64,000 bases of DNA from positions 1 to 64,000 of the forward strand of contig NW_020312046.1 in assembly GCF_002999335.1 (NCBI RefSeq), written 5' to 3'. Under the pieces are notes generated by a model, which saw only the letters and a program-made list of their open reading frames with translations, was not told where the DNA came from and searched no databases. A program made the translations under genes and the position numbers. Source of the stretch: Cyclospora cayetanensis. Its lineage: Eukaryota; Apicomplexa; Conoidasida; Eucoccidiorida; Eimeriidae. Below are positions 55,783-64,000 of this stretch, piece by piece. Position 1 is the stretch's first letter; each line of letters opens with the position of its first letter.

Positions 55783-57096
55783 CTAAGCAGCTCCCATTAG
55801 AGCCTCTTCAACGATTACTACAATGTAAAGGAACATGTCCAACTGCGGGGCCGTGGTAGCCAGCCAAAACAGCGGTGTTTGCAGAAGGGGCTGTATGCCA
55901 TGAACAACCACATAACATGATCTCCTCCCGATTTCGCACCCAGGCTCCAAATTCACCGGCATTGTATCTATACAGTCGTTTTCCACGGCTTCCGGACATT
56001 CGTCGGTCTTATTAAGCAAGCCTTGTGCAGCACACTCCTTAAGCCGCGTCAACTTAGGAAACAGTTGGGGAAGTACATGATGCATCAAGTCACCGAGGGT
56101 CGAAAGAGCTTTGGCATCTCCCTCAGAAGCATCCCATCCAGGTCCAGTACCGGAACACGTAGCGGACGATGCGCTTCCAGCACGACAAACCCCACTAGCA
56201 CTGTCCAAGCGCTCGCTGCTGGAACGCAGGGAGTGGCCATCGTCCAAAGTTGTTGCTGGGGAACATGCCTTATTTGTCTTGAAGCAAGGGAAGCTTAGCG
56301 ATAGTTGGAAACAGGGTGGCCCACAAACATACAAACGCACAGGGATACGCTTGTAATGCATCGGCGAGATAGTTGGTAGGAGTTGCTGGCAACTATCCAG
56401 AAACTGCGCAATTGCCCCTGTTCGAGATGCGGTAAGCAGCTGCATCTCCACTGCTTTGGGGAGTCGCTGAAACGGAACCGCGGAGCCGTTGATGATATAG
56501 GTTGCCTGCTTGAGAGAGTTCATGAAAAAGCTTTCGAAGCTTGCCCAACCAAGAAATTCTTGAAAAGAGAACACTTTAGTTGCCCCTCCACCCAGATAGC
56601 TGGACGCTGAACCATGAAAATGAATAGTTAGGCACCAAGGAAGCTGCACGTCGCAGCCACATGCCGCAAGCTCGGAGATCTCGGTATCGGCTGGAGAGTT
56701 CCGCATTTCAGAAACCCCCGGGCCCTTTGAAAGCCCTCCTTTCAACGAGCTCAAAATATCGAAGGCGATTCCTATCGGTAGACGCCAATCAATGGGGATT
56801 CCGCCGAAATCGAAGAACGGCGACGTTGGCTGGCCAAAAGACGGCTGAATATACGGTTTGAAGTGCTCGTGGCACTTGTCGATCAGCGTTGGCAAGTAGG
56901 AAACGCGCGGGACGAATATGTATAGGGGAGCAGGCGGTTTGATCGCCACCACCTCGGAAGACTCCAAAAAAATGCACAGGGGCAAGCCGCTCTGCATGAG
57001 TTGAAGGCGCTCTGAGGCGTCGAAGTCCACGCTGGCAGATTTACATCTAGTGTCTGGTGAAACGGGGGCTGCCTCGTGCTGGGATGCCAGCATCAT
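55783..57096 (-). CDS. ATG5: Autophagy protein 5 (ATG5)
   Basis: ATG5 pairs with ATG12 (and ATG16) to act as the E3-like scaffold for ATG8 lipidation. In apicomplexans this serves mainly apicoplast inheritance, and ATG12 binds ATG5 without a covalent link. One exon of 437 residues from the first ATG (57096). Family strings run through the whole length: LYIFVPRVSYLPTLIDKCHE, FDFGGIPIDWRLPIGIAFDI, LPWCLTIHFHG, FMNSLKQAT, RIPVRLYVCG, TLGDLMHHVLPQLFP and VVHGIQPLLQTPLFWLA. K196 in 'NSLKQAT' lines up with the conjugation lysine of human ATG5 (in SCMKEAD). Compared with human ATG5 (275 residues) there are two insertions, one of about 30 residues at 115-150 and a Ser/Gly/Cys-rich one of about 60 residues before TLGDL. 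Both look disordered. Confidence 0.93.
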   Translation of the reverse strand: MMLASQHEAAPVSPDTRCKSASVDFDASERLQLMQSGLPLCIFLESSEVVAIKPPAPLYIFVPRVSYLPTLIDKCHEHFKPYIQPSFGQPTSPFFDFGGIPIDWRLPIGIAFDILSSLKGGLSKGPGVSEMRNSPADTEISELAACGCDVQLPWCLTIHFHGSASSYLGGGATKVFSFQEFLGWASFESFFMNSLKQATYIINGSAVPFQRLPKAVEMQLLTASRTGAIAQFLDSCQQLLPTISPMHYKRIPVRLYVCGPPCFQLSLSFPCFKTNKACSPATTLDDGHSLRSSSERLDSASGVCRAGSASSATCSGTGPGWDASEGDAKALSTLGDLMHHVLPQLFPKLTRLKECAAQGLLNKTDECPEAVENDCIDTMPVNLEPGCEIGRRSCYVVVHGIQPLLQTPLFWLATTAPQLDMFLYIVVIVEEALMGAA

Positions 57097-57360
57097 GAAT
57101 GCGAGCCAGTAAAACTCCAGAACATATGTGTGCAAACGCGAGGACGCCCGCCGCCGAGGAAGGTCACGCGATCCAGCCTAGCGCAATCGCTCTGTACGAC
57201 AATGGAAGGCAAAGATTCCTGCTTTCTGCCTAAGCTGCAACAGCTGGCGATGACTCTACAGAAAGTTCACAAGGCATCATGGGGGGCCCTGAAAGAGAGC
57301 TGGAAACAAAACTAGCCCTACGAGGTGGAAAAGGAGTAAAACAAAGCCGTAACAAATATG

Positions 57361-57799
57361 TTAATGGCGCTTTGGGGATGAACGAAATTCCAAGGGGGCG
57401 CCGTGAGCATCATAAAAATCCCGAAGCAGTCCCCCGTATGTTTCCCAGGCAACCAGAATCAGTAGAACGAGAAGCACCAGGAGAAGAAGCGAAACCTGAA
57501 GGCAAAAGATCTGCACAATGGGGAGCCACAGAAAAAGGTACGCTAATACAATAATACGAGCTATCGTCTGAGGCCACAAATCCCCCTTACTACGACTCCG
57601 GCACTCACTTTAGCTGACACCACTGTGTGTGATGCACATTAGGAGCCACCAGCAGTTGAAATATGTCTGGGGGAATACTCACGAGACCGCCACGATCTGC
57701 CTCCTTTGGGGTTGAGAGATGGAGCAAGCGTTGGATATGAGTAGCGGCGTCATCGGACGCGTCAATCCCATCAGGGATCAAGACGTACGAATGTCCCAT
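57361..57799 (-). CDS. Possible small membrane protein, two exons
   Basis: Exon 1 starts at ATG 57799 (MGHSYVLIPDGIDASDDAAT) and reaches a GTGAGT donor after 57609, phase 2. Downstream, the frame ending at 57361 has two strongly hydrophobic helices (ARIIVLAYLFLWLPIVQIFC and SLLLLVLLVLLILVAW) and a short tail (ETYGGLLRDFYDAHGAPLEF). I could not find an acceptor of matching phase that gives a normal intron; the only phase match needs an intron of under 20 nt. So the two parts may belong to different genes. No family is recognised. Confidence 0.35.
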
Positions 57800-58445
57800 A
57801 ATGCAGGCATTATTCCCTTAATAAACAAGTTAGTACAGCATGACATTTTTAATTATGCCTCGATATTTGCCTCAACATGACCAGACCGCATGTGAGAATG
57901 GTAGCCGTGTAGGGCTGTCCTTGGCGTTTGTTCCAAATGCCATGCATGTGTACCAAGTGTGACGCAAATTTCACTGTTACTTGTCAGTAATAGTGAAATG
58001 CATGAGCCTTTTTCTGTTTGAGACGCATAACCTTTCCGTACCAAGCAGATAGTCCCATGCACCAGCGGATTGGGTGATGTTTATCTAAAATCAATAAATT
58101 GCAACTCTATACACCCTACGGATATCCCATCACGTATTCCGTCGGAGGCTATGGTGTAATCTCCAGATGAAGCTCCCATTACCGCTTCACGGGTGCTGGA
58201 AAGGCGTGGAACTTCTAGTGGAAGCTCTCCTCAACACCATCATTTAGCAAACTTACAAGCTTTGCTTGTTGAGTGTTAAGAACATCACCGAGGGACCATA
58301 AGATGCCTGATATGGTAATTCATACCGGCACTTATTATATGTATTCTGCTGCGGCATGCCATTCAGGAGAGAGGTTATCCCTCAGGAAATTTGAATTGGG
58401 AATCCACGAACTAATTTGACTTCCCAATATCCGCGACCGTCAACC
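57800..58445. other. Divergent intergenic region upstream of dephospho-CoA kinase
   Basis: About 650 bp of AT-richer sequence between a minus-strand start (57799) and the plus-strand start of dephospho-CoA kinase (58446). It likely holds both promoters. No frame or motif of note. Confidence 0.5.
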
Positions 58446-59261
58446 ATGCTACATTCAAATATCTTTCGCTCCCTGCTGGGATGTTCCCTTTTTCTCGTCA
58501 ACTTCGTGACCGGGTTCGTTCTCGCGAAGTACTCTACAATGCGCCAGCCCCGCCCAGTACACAAAGTTGCATTCGTGTTGCTTCTCATGTTTTCGCTGTG
58601 CTCTCTTTACACAGCTTCTACTTTACATTTCTTCGTAGGACTACTCTCCACATATGCTGGGGCTCGACTACTCGTTCCTGGCCTCACCGGAGGCTTGGCA
58701 ACCGGGAAGTCTACAGTAGCATCGTATCTAAAACGTAACGGATGGACCGTAATTGACGCGGATGCAATAGCAAAAGGTGTCCTAAAGCGCGGTACACCAG
58801 CTTTTCGCCAAGTGGTGAACGTCTTCGGCGATGTCATTATCGATCCATCAAGCGGAGATATTGATAGGGTTCGCCTTCGAGAAGTTGTATTCCACGACAC
58901 TAGCAAGCGACGGCTACTTAATAGGATTACACATCCATGGATTCTTGTAACTATTCTGTGGGAAGTTGTCAAGTTTAGATTGTGTCTGTGGCGTCAACAC
59001 GTTGTGCTTGACATCCCCTTACTATTTGAAACGCATTTAAATCTCCTTTGCGGCCCAGTGACAGTGGTGGCGGCTACAGAGGAGGTGCAGTTAAGGCGAC
59101 TGGTTGCTCGAGATACGTCTTCACCCAAGCATACACTGCAGTCAATGATCAGGTGCCAACTTCCTCTGAAAGAAAAAGTGTCACTGGCGGATATTGTACT
59201 TGATAACAATTCCACTCTGGATAAGCTTTTTCATCAAACCAAACAATATTTCCGATGCTAA
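58446..59261 (+). CDS. DPCK: Dephospho-CoA kinase with N-terminal membrane anchor
   Basis: Catalyses the last step of coenzyme A synthesis, phosphorylating dephospho-CoA at the 3' hydroxyl with ATP. A single exon of 271 residues starts at the first ATG. Two hydrophobic segments at residues 8-28 and 41-65 precede the kinase, suggesting a membrane-bound enzyme. The Walker A loop is at 79-90 (GLTGGLATGKST). It is followed by VIDADAIAKGVLKRGTPAF, NRITHP, the VVLDIPLLFET box, RLVARD and QLPLKEKVSLADIVLDNN, all in the order of the CoaE family. The kinase domain itself is of usual length (about 195 residues). The stop is about 75 bp from the 3' end of the convergent rhomboid gene, so their transcripts may overlap. 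Confidence 0.93.
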   Translation: MLHSNIFRSLLGCSLFLVNFVTGFVLAKYSTMRQPRPVHKVAFVLLLMFSLCSLYTASTLHFFVGLLSTYAGARLLVPGLTGGLATGKSTVASYLKRNGWTVIDADAIAKGVLKRGTPAFRQVVNVFGDVIIDPSSGDIDRVRLREVVFHDTSKRRLLNRITHPWILVTILWEVVKFRLCLWRQHVVLDIPLLFETHLNLLCGPVTVVAATEEVQLRRLVARDTSSPKHTLQSMIRCQLPLKEKVSLADIVLDNNSTLDKLFHQTKQYFRC

Positions 59262-59335
59262 TCTGAGTTTATAGGGCCACGCATTTGGAAATTGTAAGGT
59301 TGCCACCACCGTGTGTAGGGGTCAAATGCCGCCAA

Positions 59336-60727
59336 TTAGGCGCAACCCTGAAGCAAAGATGTAAGAATGGGCGCATAAAGAGGGGCTGAGTTTTCTCACC
59401 ATCGGCAATGGTATGCCAAAGAATACCCTAGACACGGTAAGGATGGCAATACCAAGGCATATCGTCCGCGCCCCGTTTAGCACTAGGCCAAACCAGCTAA
59501 GCAGCACCGCGTGCATGAGATACGTCAGTACAGGGCGAAATCCCCGTAACCACTTACGACGGCAGGTCTCGAATATGTTTGTTGAACTCGCAAGTCAATG
59601 CAATTCCACAAACGAAGCCTCCCAAGTGGCCCCAGAAGTCAACTGTAAATTGGATAGCTCACTGCTCGAACTTCGTCGGCAGGCAAAGTCCCCTACCAGA
59701 TTGTCCGTACGAAAGCAAAATCATGAGAGCTCCAAACACCGTTACATCCAGCATGTACGAGTTCCGCGTAATATCGTCAAGCTTGTGCCACACAATCAAT
59801 ATTTCCGCGAGTATTGAACCAACAAGGCCTATAATGAGGGATTTTGGCTGCTTGCAAGTCACGGACGGAAAAGGCGAACTCACCAAACCCAGCGGTACTC
59901 GCACCAACAGCCTGAAGAAGCAGAATTCAGGAGCGTCCAGGGCTATATCTAAGCCGATAACGCTGTACCAGCGAACATGGGTGCATCAATACAGTAAACA
60001 TGTTTCCAATTAGTGCTGAGATTCCAATGGTATTGTGCGGTTCGTCTCATGTTTAAGCAAAGCATTACCGACGCACCAGAGGAGAAGTAGAGAATTAGGA
60101 GGTTTCTCCTGCCGTACTTTGCTTCCTTGTCAAGCCCCATGTGCTGTGATTTACAAAAAGATTCGCCATGCGTGCAAAGAGGATACAATCGGCTAACTAA
60201 CCAAAATGAAGAGGGTGTTGAACAAGAAATGCACGATTCCGGCATGGAGAAAAACTGGCATTAACAGTCTCCATGCTTGGAAGTGACTGAAATAACACCA
60301 CTTGTCAATGGGCTCGCGGCAACGCAAAGCGTTATCTGCTACCGTATCGCAGGTCCGTATGTGGCTCCGAGTTGGTAGAGGACACGTCCAGATGGCTGTT
60401 TTTGACGTTCACCAAATTGTCTGTATCAGAAGGTTGAAGAGGGCTGACCTTAAACGCCGATGACATTGCACATGAAAGGACGTAGAAACCAAGCTGTGCC
60501 AGTGAAATCAAGACAATTGATCTGCAGGGCAGCTCATGAACACTTTGCTAGTTGAATGCTGAAGGTCAGACTTGCTTGTCCATTGAAAGACCAGGGAAGG
60601 CTGAGCAGGAACTGTCTGAACTTAGAGTTATTTCGAGTTACACATGTTGTGTCTTACCAACGTCTATTATCCTGTTGGTCCTCGGAAGCCCAGCCCCGAG
60701 GTCTCGCTGTGACTCGATATCCGACAT
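59336..60727 (-). CDS. Rhomboid intramembrane serine protease (ROM family)
   Basis: Cleaves membrane proteins within the bilayer; in apicomplexans ROM proteases process adhesins and other membrane proteins. Exons (minus strand): 60727-60658, 60521-60449, 60395-60343, 60286-60202, 60143-60077, 60015-59969, 59911-59884, 59828-59697, 59642-59558, 59496-59400 and 59347-59336. All junctions from the third exon on match in phase; the join of exons 1 and 2 does not, so a small exon may be missing. Motifs: VLYQLGATYGPAIR, WRLLMPVFLHAGIVHFLFN (HxxxHxxxN), YFSSGALIGNMF, AVGASTAGFGLVGS with the catalytic Ser, and VDFWGHLGGF with the catalytic His. A membrane helix (IVLISLAQLGFYVLSC) precedes the six-helix core, and another (LGIAILTVSRVFFG) follows it. 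The acidic N-terminus MSDIESQRDLGAG is cytosolic. Which ROM number it matches cannot be told by eye. Confidence 0.9.
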
Positions 60728-60899
60728 TTCAGGGCGTTCCTGAGTAGAAGCACAGCTGGAACTGTGCGCAGCAGTGTGAAAGAAATATGGACCACATCGA
60801 AAACAGATGGTAAACCAATGCTTTCCTCACCGACTTCGCCGCTTACCACCACTGCGATGCATGTACACCTGAAGCCCGACAGTCGGTCTTCAGCTCAGA

Positions 60900-62400
60900 A
60901 CTTTTCTTCATTGCGGTTTTGGCGTACGATTCAGTCATTCCCTTCTGTTTAAAAGACCATACAGGGCTCTATACTTCCAGGGACACAGTAGTCTACAAAA
61001 CCGTTTCGCGTGCCATGTCTTCTTGGAACTTTGATGTGACGATATGTCGAGTGCCTGCTAAAAGCTTTAAGTGGTGCCTTCTACCACACATCATACAACG
61101 CGGAATCTTAAGCGGAGAACGCTGAAGCACTTTTCACAAAGCAAAATGCTCGGTATTCATCGGCTCATCACCCCAAGTGCTGTTACCCTTCAGTGCAAAG
61201 GTCACAGCGTCGTCGTCATAGGACGACATACAGGCCAGTTACTGCATTTCGACTCATCAGTTGCGCGGCCTGTGCGTAAGTTCGTATCAACAGTTGTCCA
61301 GGACAACCGAACATCTCGTTCCGACAAGCCGCAGCGCGGCTACTGGTTCAACACGGTCTCCAAATCCCCAAGCATCGAGGTACATGACTTTTGTATGGCT
61401 CACGACTGAGTTAGAATATTGTTCGCCCTTGCTTTCGAGACATCTGCGAGTACCAGTGTGTTACGGTGCTCCTGTGGGGCAGTAATAACATATGTGGAGC
61501 ACCAACAAGACGGCTGGCGGGATACCTAGAGTTTCGGGACTTCTTAGTGATTGATAGGACCAGTTCATGCGTGCTTGCCTCAGCTTCCGTCAGGAAAGAA
61601 GTGTTATGTTCTTAATGTGAAAAGGGATCAGGACGGCGAACTAGAGCCGGTTCTCTGCTTTGTCGATAGGTGCGTACAGCTAACTCTACGTGATGGGAAC
61701 TACGCAGAGCAGCACTTGCTTCTTTAGAATTCCTTCGTTTCAGACCATATGAATTCGATATGCTTGTGAACTATGAAGTGCAGCCAAGGAAAACGACTGA
61801 TGTGGATGGATGGTGAAGAGCTTGCCGAATTTGAAAAACTAGTGAGTAGTACTCGAGTCGCGCTCAAAAGCATTTTTTCGTACACTACCACGCATCAACA
61901 TTCTAGCACCAGTGCCTTATTTTATGCGTTTGTGCAGATTCCTCGTTTAGAAGAATATTTCAAGCTGCATTCGGTAGACAAGGAGCAATCAGTCAGCTCA
62001 CATTCCACTACCAATTGAATAATTCTGTAGCCTAGTGGGCAACTCCAGATTTCACCATCTGTAGAGCTGTTGTTTTGTAGTCTTTTTTCTTGAAAGCGAT
62101 GCTAAAAGAAACCGCAACCTCTACTATGATCGCATTGGTGACTTGCTACCGCCTCTGCAGGCAGCAGTTTGTCATGACCCAGAGAGTAGCACAAACAAAA
62201 AAAACTATCATGCATCGTTGCTTCACACGGCGCTTAGCCATCATGTGGTATGCTTACGCCGTCAGCAAAGTGCTCGTAGGATTTGTAAAACAAATCCATT
62301 CGATGATTCAACTGCGGAGATATACACTTAAAACTTCGTCGAGACCCTCGAACAATTGATTAACGCTGTTCAGTTGATCTTACCTGGTGCCGTCCACAAT
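60900..62400 (+). CDS. Unresolved plus-strand gene, several exon-like frames
   Basis: Exon-like stretches on the plus strand: 60919-61125 (AYDSVIPFCLKDHTGLYTSR), 61145 from an ATG to about 61380 (MLGIHRLITPSAVTLQCKGH ... GYWFNTVSKSPSIE, followed by GTACAT), about 61742-61814 (PYEFDMLVNYEVQPRKTTD, then a GTGAAG donor), 61939-62018 and 62150-62330 (HDPESSTNKKNYHASLLHTA). Acceptor-like sites precede several of them, but I could not link all phases, and 61939-62018 is open in two frames. No family recognised. Part of this may be the divergent promoter of the rhomboid gene. Confidence 0.35.
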
Positions 62401-62705
62401 GCGCACTTAAGAGACACAGCGAACACCCCATAGGACCAATACTTATCAGCCAACTGCCTTTGGACCCGCCACAACCAGCCGAACAGTGGATGCGACGATC
62501 ACACATCACGACGGGTATTGAAAAATGCTAATAAAGCGCAAATCCAACATGAGCGTACAAAACACTATGACCAGGTCTTCTACACAAGGGGGCTGCGGTT
62601 TCTTCGCGTCACTTCCTTGAACTTCCGGACTTGTAAGCGCGGAACCTGTATGGAAAATAGGAGAATTGCGAGGATCTGGTGGTGCTCCAAGCCAGAAAAA
62701 TAGAC

Positions 62706-63743
62706 TTAATCCTCGTCAAACGTCCCCTCAGGCAGGGATGGAATGAACCAGCTGTCCTCAACGCATTCCTGAGAAATTACCATAGTGCAGCACCTTGTAG
62801 CTTGGCGTTACACTTGATTGTCCCAGAAAACCCTTACCGAACAACCTCAAAAGGTTTCAAAAGCGAGTCACTAATTGAACTCCAATACAGGAGGGTTTCA
62901 CACAGAAGCCACGCAATGCACATACCAGTACAAGTCGGTCGTACTCAACCTTGTTGTTGACGAGCGTTTTAGCCGCCTGGGGATTGGCGGGAGAGTCCGG
63001 GTTGGGGTCATTCAGAAGGCTCTGAATTGATGTCAAGACTGCTGAAATATCATACATCGCGCTCCACTGGTTTTGAAGGATGTCCAAGCATATTTTCCCA
63101 TCAGAATATATGTTTGGATGGTACATGCGTGTAAGGAATCTAACATGAGGAGGCGACGTCGGATAGTCTTCCGTGAACTTAATAAGCAGGTGAAACGTGC
63201 CACTCTCCCACATTGTGTCTTCTGGTCTGAGGTCCAATTGCACAAGCGTAAAGCGCGTACAAGGGTGTTATGATGGCCTGATACTTATAAGGAGACAGTT
63301 TACACAAGCCCTATGAAGCACGAGATTAAAGTGTCAGGACTCACCCGTTTATGATTGCATGACAATACATCATGTTGTCTGAAAACGGTGACGCTTTTAC
63401 GCCATGTGGGGGATCACGCGTTATACGCGAGATGTCTTGTACTATTCTTCTGCGCTGTTGTGTACAAGGAGACACAGACGCAGTGGCACAGGATAACTCA
63501 ACAGCCTGCACGGGAAAGTCTAACTCTGAATGCTGAAAAGGCGACAGCTGTAGTCAGAAAGGGCCATAACACTTAAATTTTACTGTGCCAATTCACGTCA
63601 CTTTAGGTGGTTAAGCGGTAGCCAGCTGCAACGCGAGTGCGCTTCGTCAAGAGTCAAGACAAGAGCGCTGGTTAGCGAGCTGCCAAGGGGAGCTGCTGGT
63701 GGTGAAAACTGCAAAACAAATAACTTGCCGCAAATGTCGACAT
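62706..63743 (-). CDS. UBC2: Ubiquitin-conjugating enzyme E2, RAD6/UBC2 type
   Basis: Carries activated ubiquitin on a Cys and passes it to substrates with E3 ligases; RAD6-type E2s serve DNA-damage tolerance and histone H2B ubiquitination. Four exons: 63743-63729, 63454-63345, 63226-62926 and 62768-62706, giving 162 residues with all phases consistent. The first exon is only 15 nt (MSTFA) and joins ARRRIVQDI to give the RAD6-like start MSTFA-RRR. Further landmarks: [15 protein letters not shown], then a [14 protein letters not shown] segment built across the second junction, [18 protein letters not shown] (HPN), [14 protein letters not shown] with the catalytic Cys, and [16 protein letters not shown]. 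The C-terminus ([20 protein letters not shown]) is short and mildly acidic. The first donor is GCAAGT instead of GT (a GC-AG intron). Confidence 0.93.
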
Positions 63744-64000
63744 CTTCACATGTACACGCGGAGCGTCGGCACGACCGTAAACTGCGAATGCTGGTTTCCA
63801 ACGAGATGACGCTGTTATTGGAGACGCTGACCAACCACTGCGTCAAATCCAGGTTCTTCCCGCGGTCCCCGCCCTTCTACTGGCTGGCAAGCAACAGGCC
63901 AGCGGTGTCATTAAGTCATTCACAATACAACGAAAGGGGGACCCCAACATACCGTGCCGTGGAGAGGCACAAGAGAGGGACGAAGAACACCCTAAACAAA
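63744..64000. other. 5' region of the E2 gene
   Basis: The right edge of the window. No exon or motif was found beyond the E2 start codon at 63743. It presumably contains the E2 promoter. Confidence 0.4.

Noticed and set aside
57594..57608. A 14-19 nt intron joining the two parts of the possible small membrane protein
   Set aside because: Too short for a spliceosomal intron, so the connection is left open.
63400..63420. An apparent frameshift in the E2 at the CCCCC run
   Set aside because: On recount the run has five C on the coding strand, which keeps [11 protein letters not shown] in frame.
1..64000. CRISPR arrays, operons or bacterial mobile elements
   Set aside because: The sequence is a spliced eukaryotic nuclear genome; tandem repeats here are contiguous micro- and minisatellites without unique spacers.

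Overview
The window reads as nuclear DNA of a coccidian apicomplexan, most likely an Eimeria-type parasite. The left half is packed with CAG/CTG trinucleotide runs that translate into long Gln, Ala and Ser tracts inside genes, plus GT, CT, GA and TATG microsatellites and 15-18 bp minisatellites. The right half is almost free of repeats. This alternation of repeat-rich (R) and repeat-poor (P) blocks, together with intron-rich eukaryotic genes, is known from Eimeria chromosomes. The species cannot be named from sequence alone. All gene models here were assembled by eye from reading frames, GT/AG (once GC/AG) splice sites, intron phase and family motifs.

Layout. Block R, about 1-31.3 kb: a large unrecognised minus-strand gene (start about 9064, running left); an unrecognised plus-strand gene (10612 to about 14.4 kb); a 3.4 kb stretch without a recognisable gene; a THP3/LENG8-type SAC3/GANP-domain gene (18016-25015, +); and CPSF3/CPSF73, the pre-mRNA 3'-end endonuclease (26986-31329, +). 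From 31.3 to 37.9 kb there is no live gene, but a decayed Ty3/Gypsy-type pol is readable at about 33.2-34.4 kb. A second repeat-rich gene, encoding a 1025-residue protein of unknown function, lies at 37901-40978 (+).

Block P, about 41-64 kb: a possible small secreted protein (43048-43251, -); an unrecognised gene with short exons (44114-47253, -); a DGAT1-type MBOAT acyltransferase (47910-51841, +); a 408-residue unknown (53899-55501, +); ATG5 (55783-57096, -); a possible small membrane protein (57361-57799, -); dephospho-CoA kinase with an N-terminal membrane anchor (58446-59261, +); a rhomboid protease with very short introns (59336-60727, -); an unresolved plus-strand locus (about 60.9-62.4 kb); and a RAD6-type ubiquitin-conjugating E2 (62706-63743, -) whose first intron appears to be GC-AG.

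The genes do not form a pathway. They are housekeeping functions in mRNA processing, lipid and CoA metabolism, autophagy-related ATG8 lipidation, ubiquitination and intramembrane proteolysis, placed independently on both strands as expected for a eukaryotic chromosome. The strongest curiosities are the complementary GA and CT tracts inside one CPSF3 intron, the GC-AG first intron of the E2, the miniature introns of the rhomboid gene, the retroelement relic, and three unrecognised proteins with conserved-looking cores.
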